Notes: a model not told the origin generated them from the letters alone. Shown: positions 7,782-14,606, counted from the stretch's first letter. The stretch: DNA of 16,088 bases from Rhodospirillaceae bacterium (GCA_013349695.1 DUZD01000033.1:1-16088); one strand, 5' to 3'. Made by a program: numbers and translations.

Positions 7782-8085
7782 AAATTTCGATGACAGCCTA
7801 CTTAAGGGACATTTGCTCTTGAAACAGGCTTCATAAAGCCGCCGTTATGTCCGCTTATCGATGACTTCCCGTCATCCGAAAAGGGGCATTCGAGGCCGGG
7901 TTTAGCCAAGGAGCGGAAATCGCTGTTATCCAAGCCAGGGCGGTTTCAGCGCCTTTGTCTTATCGATTCAAGCAGCCTTGAAAGGGGGCTGGGACGCCCC
8001 TTGAAGCAGGCGCTCTATTTGGCAATTGAAAGCCGGCTCCGGTCCTTGTCATACTATCGGTAGAGAGTTGGTTTTGGGGGGAATC
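7782..8085. other. Non-coding stretch after infC where rpmI-rplT would be expected
   Basis: No convincing gene lies in these 304 bp on either strand, and nothing resembling ribosomal protein L35 or L20 is readable. Visible structure: a hairpin GATGAC/GTCATC (7860-7876, loop TTCCC), a hairpin TTCAAG/CTTGAA (7967-7982, tetraloop CAGC), and AAGGGG/CCCCTT around 7982-8002. None is followed by a T-run on the plus strand, so no good terminator for infC is evident. The right part holds a possible promoter for the following gene. Confidence 0.6.
8026..8055 (+). promoter_or_regulatory. Possible promoter of the FGE-like gene
   Basis: TTGAAA (8026-8031, 5 of 6 to the -35 consensus) is followed after 18 bp by CATACT (8050-8055, 4 of 6 to TATAAT). 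Transcription would begin near 8062, 24 nt before the proposed TTG start. This is motif matching only. Confidence 0.35.
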
Positions 8086-9237
8086 TTGAAGCGGTTATTG
8101 GTTCTTTTGATCTTATTGGTTCTTTTTACCTTGCTGGTGACGGTGCTGATGGTGTTTGCCGGAGGCAGCGTATCGTCGGCCACGCCCGCCCCGAGCGTCG
8201 ATCGGGGTGCCTTGTTCTGGAACTCGACAAAAGACAGCAACAACGCGGACATGTTCCAAGAATATCCGCGCCAACACCCGAACGGCGGCTTTGCCGGTCT
8301 GGCGAGGTTAAAGATCAAGAAACTCAAGGCGGCAAGACAACTCGCCGTTGCCGAGCCGCCGAAGCAGGCGGCTCCCAAGGCCGCCGTCGGCGTTTACCCT
8401 CAAGGCTTCAAGCCCGGCACCACCTTCAAGGACTGCCCGGAGTGCCCGGAGATGGTGGTCATTCCGGCGGGCAGCTTCCGCATGGGGGGCGTGAGCGGCG
8501 GTGGCGGTAGCGACGAGAAGCCTGTTCATACGGTCCGCGTTCCCAAGCCTTTTGCGGCCGGCAAGTTCGAGGTGGCGCGGGGAGAATTCGCGGCGTTCGT
8601 CAATGCCACGGGTCACGGCTCGGGAGACGGCTGTTATGTTTATAACGGCAGCGAGTGGTCCCAGGACGGCTCGAAAAACTGGCGTGACCATGGGTATTCC
8701 CAGACCGGCCGCGATCCCGTGGCGTGCGTGAACTGAGACGGTATCCAGGCGTATATCGATTGGCTATCGCGCCAGACCGGAAAGCGCTACCGGCTTCTAA
8801 GCGAGGCGGAATGGGAGTACGCGGCCCGGGCGGGGACCAGCACCAAATACAGTTTCGGCAATTCGGAGGGCGGGCTTTGCGTTTATGGTAACGGCGCCGA
8901 TCAAAGCACGAATTTTAATTGGCGCAATAAGAGCTGCAATGACGGCTATGGCAACCGAACGGCCCCTGCCGGCAGTTTCAAGGCCAATCGTTTTGGCCTC
9001 CACGACATGCACGGCAATGTTTGGGAGTGGGTCGATGATTGCAATAATGAAAACTATGACGGCGCGCCAACGAACGGCGGTGTGTGGAGTAGCGGCGACT
9101 GCTCGCGCCGTGTTCTGCGCGGCGGCTCCTGGTACAGCAAACCCGGGTACATGCGCTCCGCCGCCCGCTACGGCGGGCACTTCACCGGCGGCCGGATCAA
9201 CTTCGTCGGGTTCCGCGTTGCCAGGAGCTTTTTTTAG
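8086..9237 (+). pseudogene. FGE-sulfatase (C-type-lectin fold) protein, interrupted by TGA; DGR-target-like
   Basis: The frame runs 384 codons, broken only by TGA at 8734-8736 (codon 217). The preferred start is TTG 8086, with GGGGGGA (8076-8082) as ribosome site. Residues 1-26 form a membrane anchor or signal (MKRLLVLLILLVLFTLLVTV). The FGE/SUMF1 domain begins at 'CPECPEMVVIPAGSFRMGG', includes 'EKPVHTVRV' and 'KFEVARGEFAAFV', and after the stop continues in the same frame with 'RLLSEAEWEYAARAG', 'FGLHDMHGNVWEWVDD' and 'RVLRGGSWYSKPGYMRSAAR'. The stop replaces the Trp expected in the family's 'PV(V/A)CVNWDxxQAY' segment, a single TGG-to-TGA change. The catalytic Cys pair of true formylglycine-generating enzymes is absent from the RGGSW region, so sulfatase activation is unlikely. 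The C-terminus has the layout of a DGR variable region (residues 349-373). As it stands it would give a 216-residue truncated product. Confidence 0.85.
9118..9225 (+). other. Candidate DGR variable region (VR) at the 3' end of the FGE-like gene
   Basis: Codons 9133-9204, between invariant 'RGGSW' and 'VGFRVAR', include TAC, AGC, TAC, GCC, TAC, GGC, CAC, TTC, ACC, GGC, GGC, ATC, AAC and TTC, interspersed with fixed 'RSA' and 'R' positions. Fourteen of 24 are NNC codons that could derive from a template AAC by changing only adenines. Residues are Tyr/Ser/Gly/His/Phe/Asn/Thr-rich, as in DGR ligand-binding surfaces. The GC-rich constant end (9205-9225, GTCGGGTTCCGC...) would be the initiation-of-mutagenic-homing segment. 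No template repeat or reverse transcriptase is in the window. In a GC-rich genome NNC codons are common, so this is a hypothesis. Confidence 0.45.
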
Positions 9238-9264
9238 GTTCATCCCGGAATTCCCGGATGAACC
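9237..9264. repeat. Near-perfect 28-bp palindrome directly after the FGE-like stop codon
   Basis: GGTTCATCC (9237-9245) pairs with GGATGAACC (9256-9264). Inside, GGAATTCC (9247-9254) is itself a palindrome, with one C-C mismatch (9246/9255) between the two parts. It begins on the last base of the stop codon. No T-run follows on the plus strand, which argues against a simple rho-independent terminator; a DNA cruciform is possible. Confidence 0.7.
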
Positions 9265-9299
9265 GGAAGAAAGCGGCCTTAGCCGGGAGCCGAAAGGCC

Positions 9300-9330
9300 G
9301 GAGAAAAAACCGGGCCTCGAAAAGGCCCGG
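9300..9330 (-). terminator. Rho-independent terminator, minus-strand direction
   Basis: CCGGGCCT (9310-9317) and AGGCCCGG (9323-9330) form a perfect 8-bp GC-rich stem with loop CGAAA. Read on the minus strand it is followed by a T-run (complement of AAAAAA at 9304-9309). It would stop transcripts coming from the right, such as the DUF4336 gene, whose stop codon is about 290 bp upstream on that strand. On the plus strand the stem has no T-run. Confidence 0.65.
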
Positions 9331-9622
9331 AAGTTGGGAGAGGCGGGAGGGGAGAGAGCGCTTAATCCAGGAAGCATTATAGCTTTTTCGCCGTCGCGGA
9401 ACTGTGACGCACGTCACACTCGGCGGCGGGGATGGTCCGAACCTCTGATTTTCGCTGGGGTGTGTACTCTGAAAAAACCGAGGGTCCGCGGAGGGCCGCA
9501 TGGAAGACCGTTGGAGCCCCCGTCTCGGAGCGCCACTCATGACCCGAAGGTGACATTTCGACTGACCGGGACGCAGGTTCAAATCCCGGCGGAAGTAAGG
9601 GGGAGAGAGCATGAAACGCAAT
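9331..9622. other. Structured non-coding segment with CRP-like palindrome and tRNA-like motifs
   Basis: No gene is supported. GGGGAGAGAGC occurs at 9349-9359 and again at 9600-9610, bracketing about 240 bp. Inside are TGTGACGCACGTCACA (9403-9418), a perfect match to the CRP-type half-sites TGTGA-N6-TCACA, flanked by complementary CGCCG (9389-9393) and CGGCG (9421-9425) that would extend the stem. A 17-codon open frame (ATG 9500 to TGA 9553, MEDRWSPRLGAPLMTRR) has GGAGGG four bases upstream. CTCATGACCCGAAGG (9537-9551) resembles an initiator-tRNA anticodon arm and GGTTCAAATCC (9578-9588) a T-loop, but the stems do not pair, so no functional tRNA is called. Confidence 0.4.
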
Positions 9623-10381
9623 TCAGCGAGATATTCCCGGAAGCCAGCGAAACGCGCGCTTTAATTCGGTCATCGCATTTTCCTCGTACCAGCGGCCATG
9701 AGCGATGATGATACGCCGCGGCCGCCAAGAAATCATCGTGCGCACCGCCTCGGTCATCTGTTCGCGGTAAAAGAAAAAGGTGGAGCGTAAGTCAACGGGC
9801 ATCTTGCCGTCGGGATCGGCGGCGCCCGACAGCCGGGTCATGAACCTGAAAAACGGACTGGCGATCTTTTCGCGCTCGTAGTTCTGGATCAGGTCGGTAA
9901 TCACCAGGGTCCGTGTCGCATCGTGAAAGAACACGGCCTCGGTCAAATAGCTCCCGGGGACCAGGAGCATTTCCAACTCCCCGGACCACGGGTATTCGCC
10001 ATCCGCCGCCAAGTCGGCGTTGTAGTCGGCGAACCGTCCATTGTCTCGCGCTTGCTCTTGCACACCGGGCGCGGCGTATGTCACGGCGTCGGGATAGGCG
10101 GCTACCCATTTTTCCACCCACCAGTAATGGAGACGGTTGGGGGCGATCAGGTAGCGGACCCGGCCAAGGGCGTCCACCTCGTTTTTGAGTGACGGCGACA
10201 ATTCCGTTGGAGAATGCACCCACAGCCCGCCATCGGCCAGTTGCACGATTGTCATGCGGGTGGGGAAAGGGAACTTTAAGCCAAAATAGCCGAACTCGAT
10301 CACCGACCCATCGGCGATCCATACGCCGTCCGCCACGGATTTCAGGGTGCCGGTCGGCTCGTAAGTCTCGACGACTGTCAT
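9623..10381 (-). CDS. DUF4336 domain-containing protein
   Basis: The protein has 252 residues and matches the DUF4336 pattern of proteins with a metallo-hydrolase-like fold. An N-terminal 'LKSVADGVWIADGSVIEFGYFGLKFPFPTRMTIVQL' is followed by 'LWVHSPTELSPSL', then 'RYLIAPNRLHYWWVEKWVAAYPDA' near residues 76-99 with a conserved His in the 'APNxLH' motif. 'TLVITDLIQNYE' is near 159 and 'PRRIIIAHGRWYEENA' near the C-terminus. These correspond to the strand-loop motifs of the metallo-beta-lactamase fold, but the classic HxHxDH signature is not present and the activity is unknown. There is no signal peptide. It lies 150 bp downstream of the flavoprotein gene on the same strand and may share its transcript. 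The candidate terminator is at 9300-9330. Confidence 0.8.
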   Translation of the reverse strand: MTVVETYEPTGTLKSVADGVWIADGSVIEFGYFGLKFPFPTRMTIVQLADGGLWVHSPTELSPSLKNEVDALGRVRYLIAPNRLHYWWVEKWVAAYPDAVTYAAPGVQEQARDNGRFADYNADLAADGEYPWSGELEMLLVPGSYLTEAVFFHDATRTLVITDLIQNYEREKIASPFFRFMTRLSGAADPDGKMPVDLRSTFFFYREQMTEAVRTMISWRPRRIIIAHGRWYEENAMTELKRAFRWLPGISR

Positions 10382-10475
10382 ACGCCATTATGACCCGCCA
10401 TTTGAAAAAAACTACGGTTTGTCACCGGGTTGTCGGGCCGCGATGACGGTTTCGCGCGCGACGGCGCTATGACAG

Positions 10476-10495
10476 CTTCCGGCACTACCCGGAAG
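10476..10495. repeat. 7-bp perfect stem-loop between the flavoprotein and DUF4336 genes
   Basis: CTTCCGG (10476-10482) pairs with CCGGAAG (10489-10495) across a 6-nt loop. It lies 36 bp past the stop of the flavoprotein gene on the minus strand. No T-run follows in that direction, so it may be an mRNA-stabilising or attenuating hairpin rather than a terminator. Confidence 0.4.
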
Positions 10496-10530
10496 TGACG
10501 GAAACTCCGCCTGCTTTCGGAGAATCCGTA

Positions 10531-13500
10531 TCAGACGGTTTTTTGCCGTTCCTTCAATTGCTCCATGCAATGGGCGATCCACTGGCGGGTCAGCTTTTCG
10601 TGCACCGCGTTCTGGCACAGCCGCTGGCGCAAAGCCGGAAAAACGACATGGTCGAGGAGCTGGTCCTGATTGAAACAGGAAAAGACCACGGATTCCTCGC
10701 CACTCACCGGGTCCTTGTGGGGCTGCAGGCACTGAGCGCAGATCTGCTTCATCATGCATTGCATCGGCGAGTTGATGCTGCCGATGGCGACGTGGCCGGG
10801 CTTGAGGTAATCCTTTAGCACCTTATGGCGCGCCTCGCTCACCGCCGCCATCATCATGTCCGAGCCGATGGCGATGAGGCGATCGACATCGCCGATCGGG
10901 ATCGGCTGTTTCCCCAGCTCGCCTTTTCCATAGGCGGCCATGGCCTCGACAACGTTGCCGACAAAGGCCCTGTCCTGGCGGCGGCTCGGTTCGAAGCCGG
11001 GCGTCTCGTCGCAGCACCAGACGATGGCGTCGGCGGCGGCCAGGATATTCTCGACGTGATAACGGTCGGCGACCTTTTTGTAGGCACCGAAGTAAAGAAC
11101 CTTGGAGCCCGCCTCGCGAAAGGCCTGGCCGATGGAGAACAGAACGGCGTTGCCGAGGCCGCCACCGGCCAGCAGAACCGTCTCGCCGGCGGGAGTCTCG
11201 GTGGGGGCGCCCGTCGGTCCCATCAACACCACCGGCTCGCCCGGTTCGAGAAGGGTGCAGAGGCTCGACGACCCGCCCATCTCCAGCACGATCATCGCGA
11301 CCAGTCCCTTGTCCCGGTCGACCCAGGCGCCGGTGAGGGCGGTACCCTCCATGGCCAGTGAGGTTCCGTCGAACCGCTTGGCGTGGGATTCGTAATTCTG
11401 CAGGCGGAAGAACTGGCCGGGGCGGAAGGCGCGGGCGGCGAAGGGGGCGCGCACCACCACCTCGACGATGCTCGGGGTCAGGCGGATGACCTCATGGACC
11501 CGCGGGCGCAGTCCGTCGTTGACGGCGGCGATCAGTTCATCGGCGGAGACCGGCGAGGGTTCGATTTTGGCCAGCATCCGGCTGATCGCCGGATAGCCCT
11601 GCTTGGCGCTGGCCATGGCCTTGACCACGTTGCCGGCGTAAGACGGATGCAGATCGCCGAAAAAGCTCACTCCGCGTCCGTCGCCGCGGACTTTCATCAT
11701 CACCCGCGCTTGCTCCGGTTTGACCAGGTTTTCCGGCGTCACCGGATTGCCGTCTTCGTCGACGGCCTGGTAGTACTTGCCGTCCATGGCGGCGAAACCG
11801 GGATGTTCGCGGGCCAGTACCGTGTTGGGGACGGTGCCGGCGGCGACGAGCACCGAGCCGGCCGGCAGCGTCACCTCCTGCTCGCCCGTTGGCGCCGGCC
11901 GGCCGTCCTCGCCGATGGCCTGGCAGGCCAGGCGCAGCGCCTTGACATGGCCGTATTTGTCGATCTCGACGGCGACCGGGGCGAGCAATTCGGCGAACCG
12001 CACGCCCTGCTCCAGGGCCTTGACGATTTCATCATGGTTCAAGGTGTAGCTCGGGGCGTCGATCATGCGGCGGCGGTAGGCGATGGTCGCGCCGCCCCAC
12101 TGGTCGAGCAGATCGCCGAAGCGGGGCTCGCGGTCTGCCTTCGCCGCCGCCTTCCGTTCGCCGCGGATGGCGCCGGCGTGTGACAGGAATGCGTCGGCGA
12201 TTCCCTTTTCCTCCTCGGTCCAGCTGACGCGCACGCTTTCCTCGCCCAGCTCGGCCGTCAGGGTTTCGTATCGGGCGAGGAATTTTTCCACTTGCCGCAC
12301 GTAATAGGCCAGCGCCTCGGTCGCCGTGTCGATGGCGGTGAGGCCGCCGCCGATGACCACCACCGGCAGGCGGATTTGCAGGTTGGCGACCGAGCTCATC
12401 TTCGCCGCGCCGGTGAGCTGCAACGCCATCAGGAAGTCCGAAGCCTGGCGGACGCCGCGGGCCAGACCGTTGGCAACGGACAGGTACGTCGGTCGCCCGG
12501 CGCCGAGGCAAAGGGCGATGTGATCAAAACCCATCTCGAAGGCCGAATCGTCGAAAATGGCGCTGCCGAAACGCACCCCTCCCAGCATGGCGAACCGTTG
12601 GCGCCGCTCCAGGAGCAGCCGAATGACCCGCAGAAAGTTTTTATCCCAGCGCACGGTAATGCCGTATTCGGCGACGCCGCCGAAGCCGTCCATGACGCGG
12701 CCATCAAGGGATTCATGGAGCAGACCGATATCGCGAATGGGCTGGAACGCCGTCCGCCCGCCGCTTTCGGTGACGCCGGATAGGGCCGGCCGCAAAGGTT
12801 CGATCTTGAGACCATCGACGGCGACGACGGCATGGCCCTCATTGATCAAATGATGAGCCAGGTTGAATCCTGCCGGTCCCAGCCCGACGATGAGAACCTT
12901 GTATCCGCTCGCCGCCAGCGGCAAGGGACGCCTGATGTTCAAGGGATTCCACCGGCTCAGCAGGCTGTAGATTTCAAACCCCCAGGGCAGGGCCAAGACG
13001 TCCTTCAGTATCCGCGTTTCCACCTGGGGAATGTTCACCGGATCCTGTTTTTGATAGATGCAGGCCAACATGCAGTCGTTGCAGATGCGATGGCCGGTGG
13101 CGGCGAGCAAGGGATTGTCGACCATGGCCAGGGCCAGGGCGGCGGTGGCGAGACCGTCCATCTTCGCCTGGTTCTTTTCGGAGATTTTCATCTCCAGCGG
13201 ACAGCCGGCGAGGACCGCTCCCAAGGGGTTTTTGCCGAATGTGCCGGTCTTCCTGTCGATGATCCCCTTGGCGCAGGAATCCTTGCCCCGGTGGTGGCAG
13301 ATCACGCAGTAATTGGCCTCGTCCAGGGCGCCGGTAAGATCGCTGCCGTGGTCAGTCAGGGCGAAGCCGTCGCGGTGATAATGACAGCCCTCGGGCGTTT
13401 GCATTTTGGCGATGCCGTTTTCTTCCACCGTTTCGGTCCGGACCAAGCCCAGGAAATCGGTTTTCCCCGGCCGGGAAAACAGTACATCGCCCAGGTGGAG

Positions 13501-14034
13501 CTTCCGCCCCGCCGCCGTCTGCGCCGCCCAGGCGGCGTATCTGGCCGCCAAGTCGATGGCCTCGGCGTGGGCCTCTTCGTCGTCAAGCCAGGCCATGACA
13601 TGATCGGCAAACTGAAGCTGAGTGAAATCGCCGTCCATGAGCCCGGCCAATTCGGCCGCCAGCGCCACGGCGTCGAAACTTTCCGCCTGCTCCGCGTTAT
13701 AGGTCTTGACGGCGCGCCGCTGCACGAACAGGCGTTTGCAGGCATAAAGGTTGGCCAGTTCGCCGTGGCGGCCGGCGAGTTGGCGAAGCTCGCCGCCGAT
13801 GCCGAACAAGGTGCCGAGAAAATCCTCGATATGCGGCGCCAGCGCCAAGAGCAGGTCGGATTCATCCTTGGCCCCAAGCTCGGCCGGCGCCTTGCGGGCC
13901 GCCGTCAGCCGTTCTTTCAGGTGGTCGCCGGCTTCGCCCAAACGATCGACAAACAATCCATCGATCCGGTCCAGGCCGTCACTGCCATAAAGGTCCGCGA
14001 AGCCCAGTCCATGGGCAAGTTTGAGATCGGTCAT
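10531..14034 (-). CDS. Fused iron-sulfur flavoprotein oxidoreductase (GltD/NfnB-like + PyrK/NfnA-like)
   Basis: This 1167-residue single polypeptide has four parts. Residues 1-210 are helical with no family I recognise. Residues 217-325 hold clustered cysteines (C217, C243, C246, C254, C278, C318, C321, C325) in segments such as 'CVICHHRGKDSC' and 'CNDCMLAC', fit for [4Fe-4S] clusters. Residues 378-830 are a GltD-like module with two dinucleotide folds: 'VLIVGLGPAGFNLAHHL' (380-396) for FAD and 'VVVIGGGLTAIDTATEA' (558-574) for NAD(P)H, ending in 'VLVAAGTVPNTV'. Residues 840-1167 are ferredoxin-reductase/PyrK-like: 'RPGQFFRLQNY' for flavin, 'LLAGGGLGNAVLF' for nucleotide, and C1093, C1099, C1102, C1120 for a terminal [2Fe-2S] cluster. 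The pairing resembles the two subunits of NfnAB fused into one. It likely transfers electrons between pyridine nucleotides and an iron-sulfur carrier; direction and partners are unknown. Confidence 0.85.
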   Translation of the reverse strand: MTDLKLAHGLGFADLYGSDGLDRIDGLFVDRLGEAGDHLKERLTAARKAPAELGAKDESDLLLALAPHIEDFLGTLFGIGGELRQLAGRHGELANLYACKRLFVQRRAVKTYNAEQAESFDAVALAAELAGLMDGDFTQLQFADHVMAWLDDEEAHAEAIDLAARYAAWAAQTAAGRKLHLGDVLFSRPGKTDFLGLVRTETVEENGIAKMQTPEGCHYHRDGFALTDHGSDLTGALDEANYCVICHHRGKDSCAKGIIDRKTGTFGKNPLGAVLAGCPLEMKISEKNQAKMDGLATAALALAMVDNPLLAATGHRICNDCMLACIYQKQDPVNIPQVETRILKDVLALPWGFEIYSLLSRWNPLNIRRPLPLAASGYKVLIVGLGPAGFNLAHHLINEGHAVVAVDGLKIEPLRPALSGVTESGGRTAFQPIRDIGLLHESLDGRVMDGFGGVAEYGITVRWDKNFLRVIRLLLERRQRFAMLGGVRFGSAIFDDSAFEMGFDHIALCLGAGRPTYLSVANGLARGVRQASDFLMALQLTGAAKMSSVANLQIRLPVVVIGGGLTAIDTATEALAYYVRQVEKFLARYETLTAELGEESVRVSWTEEEKGIADAFLSHAGAIRGERKAAAKADREPRFGDLLDQWGGATIAYRRRMIDAPSYTLNHDEIVKALEQGVRFAELLAPVAVEIDKYGHVKALRLACQAIGEDGRPAPTGEQEVTLPAGSVLVAAGTVPNTVLAREHPGFAAMDGKYYQAVDEDGNPVTPENLVKPEQARVMMKVRGDGRGVSFFGDLHPSYAGNVVKAMASAKQGYPAISRMLAKIEPSPVSADELIAAVNDGLRPRVHEVIRLTPSIVEVVVRAPFAARAFRPGQFFRLQNYESHAKRFDGTSLAMEGTALTGAWVDRDKGLVAMIVLEMGGSSSLCTLLEPGEPVVLMGPTGAPTETPAGETVLLAGGGLGNAVLFSIGQAFREAGSKVLYFGAYKKVADRYHVENILAAADAIVWCCDETPGFEPSRRQDRAFVGNVVEAMAAYGKGELGKQPIPIGDVDRLIAIGSDMMMAAVSEARHKVLKDYLKPGHVAIGSINSPMQCMMKQICAQCLQPHKDPVSGEESVVFSCFNQDQLLDHVVFPALRQRLCQNAVHEKLTRQWIAHCMEQLKERQKTV

Positions 14035-14074
14035 GGGTCTCGCTATGCTGATGTCCGTGAAGGGGGTAAATCAT

Positions 14075-14091
14075 ATCGTAAATTTGACGAT
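14075..14091. promoter_or_regulatory. Candidate operator palindrome in the flavoprotein/rhodanese divergent region
   Basis: ATCGTAAATTTGACGAT is a 17-bp inverted repeat with one mismatched pair. It sits 41 bp upstream of the flavoprotein start and 78 bp upstream of the rhodanese start, in the AT-rich gap shared by both. A TTGACG hexamer (14084-14089) overlaps its right half. A regulator bound here could act on both genes. No clear -10 box is positioned for either direction. Confidence 0.4.
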
Positions 14092-14168
14092 TGTTTTAAT
14101 ATATGTCGGTGCGATCCTTGCAAACTCACTGTTTAATGGAAACTGGGAGCGGAAAAAGGAGTTCCGAA

Positions 14169-14606
14169 ATGTCGGATGACGTGTCTGGGAACGCCTATGC
14201 CGGCGAAGTGACACCGCGACAGGCGTGGGATATACTCTCCGGGGACCCCTCGGCGGTGCTGATCGACGTGCGCACTCAGGGGGAATGGGCTTATGTCGGA
14301 ACCGCCGATTTGAGCAGCTTGAAAAAACGGCCCCTTTTCGTCGAATGGCAGCATTCTCCATCCATGCGGGTCAACCCGGATTTTTGCGAACAGCTGGCGG
14401 CCGGCGGCGTCGGGAAAGACGCGCCTTTATTGTTCATTTGCCGCTCGGGAGTGCGTTCGAAGGCGGCCGCCATTGCCATGACCGCCCATGGCTTGGCGAA
14501 ATGTTACAATGTCAGCCACGGTTTCGAGGGCGATCCGGATTCAAGCAAGCACCGGGGCACGATTAACGGCTGGAAAATTGACGGTCTGCCCTGGGTGCAG
14601 GGATAA
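14169..14606 (+). CDS. Single-domain rhodanese-like sulfurtransferase
   Basis: The protein has 145 residues and is one rhodanese domain. 'AVLIDVRTQGEW' (29-40) is the CH2A-like motif, and the active-site loop is 'CRSGVRS' with catalytic Cys91, which would carry the persulfide. The C-terminal 'YNVSHGFEGDPDSSKHRGTINGWKIDGLPW' is the usual end of this bacterial subgroup. It should act in the cytosol, moving sulfane sulfur to a thiol or cyanide acceptor. ATG 14169 is chosen because AAGGAG (14156-14161) lies 7 nt upstream. An in-frame ATG at 14103 would add 22 residues without homology. It is divergent from the iron-sulfur flavoprotein, which may hint at a shared sulfur or redox role. Confidence 0.92.
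   Translation: MSDDVSGNAYAGEVTPRQAWDILSGDPSAVLIDVRTQGEWAYVGTADLSSLKKRPLFVEWQHSPSMRVNPDFCEQLAAGGVGKDAPLLFICRSGVRSKAAAIAMTAHGLAKCYNVSHGFEGDPDSSKHRGTINGWKIDGLPWVQG

Noticed and set aside
7860..7876. GATGAC/GTCATC hairpin as the infC terminator
   Set aside because: The stem is only 6 bp with low GC and no T-run follows it.
8734..8736. TGA as a recoded codon (selenocysteine or a TGA=Trp genetic code)
   Set aside because: All other genes in the window use TGA or other stops normally and none has an in-frame TGA. No SECIS-like hairpin is evident immediately after the codon, and the family has Trp, not Cys, at this site. A nonsense mutation is simpler.
9530..9595. A functional tRNA or tmRNA suggested by CTCATGACCCGAAGG and GGTTCAAATCC
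   Set aside because: The anticodon-arm and T-arm stems do not pair, the spacing between them is about 20 nt too long, and no acceptor stem or D-arm could be drawn. It is kept only as a remnant possibility.
9334..9708. 124-codon plus-strand open frame downstream of the FGE-like gene
   Set aside because: Its composition is low-complexity and Arg/Pro-rich, it overlaps the DUF4336 gene in antisense, and it runs through inverted repeats; no family is recognisable.
12832..14136. 434-codon open frame on the plus strand opposite the flavoprotein
   Set aside because: It is a shadow of the minus-strand gene, which has clear motifs throughout. The plus reading has no recognisable domain and is produced by G/C third-position bias.
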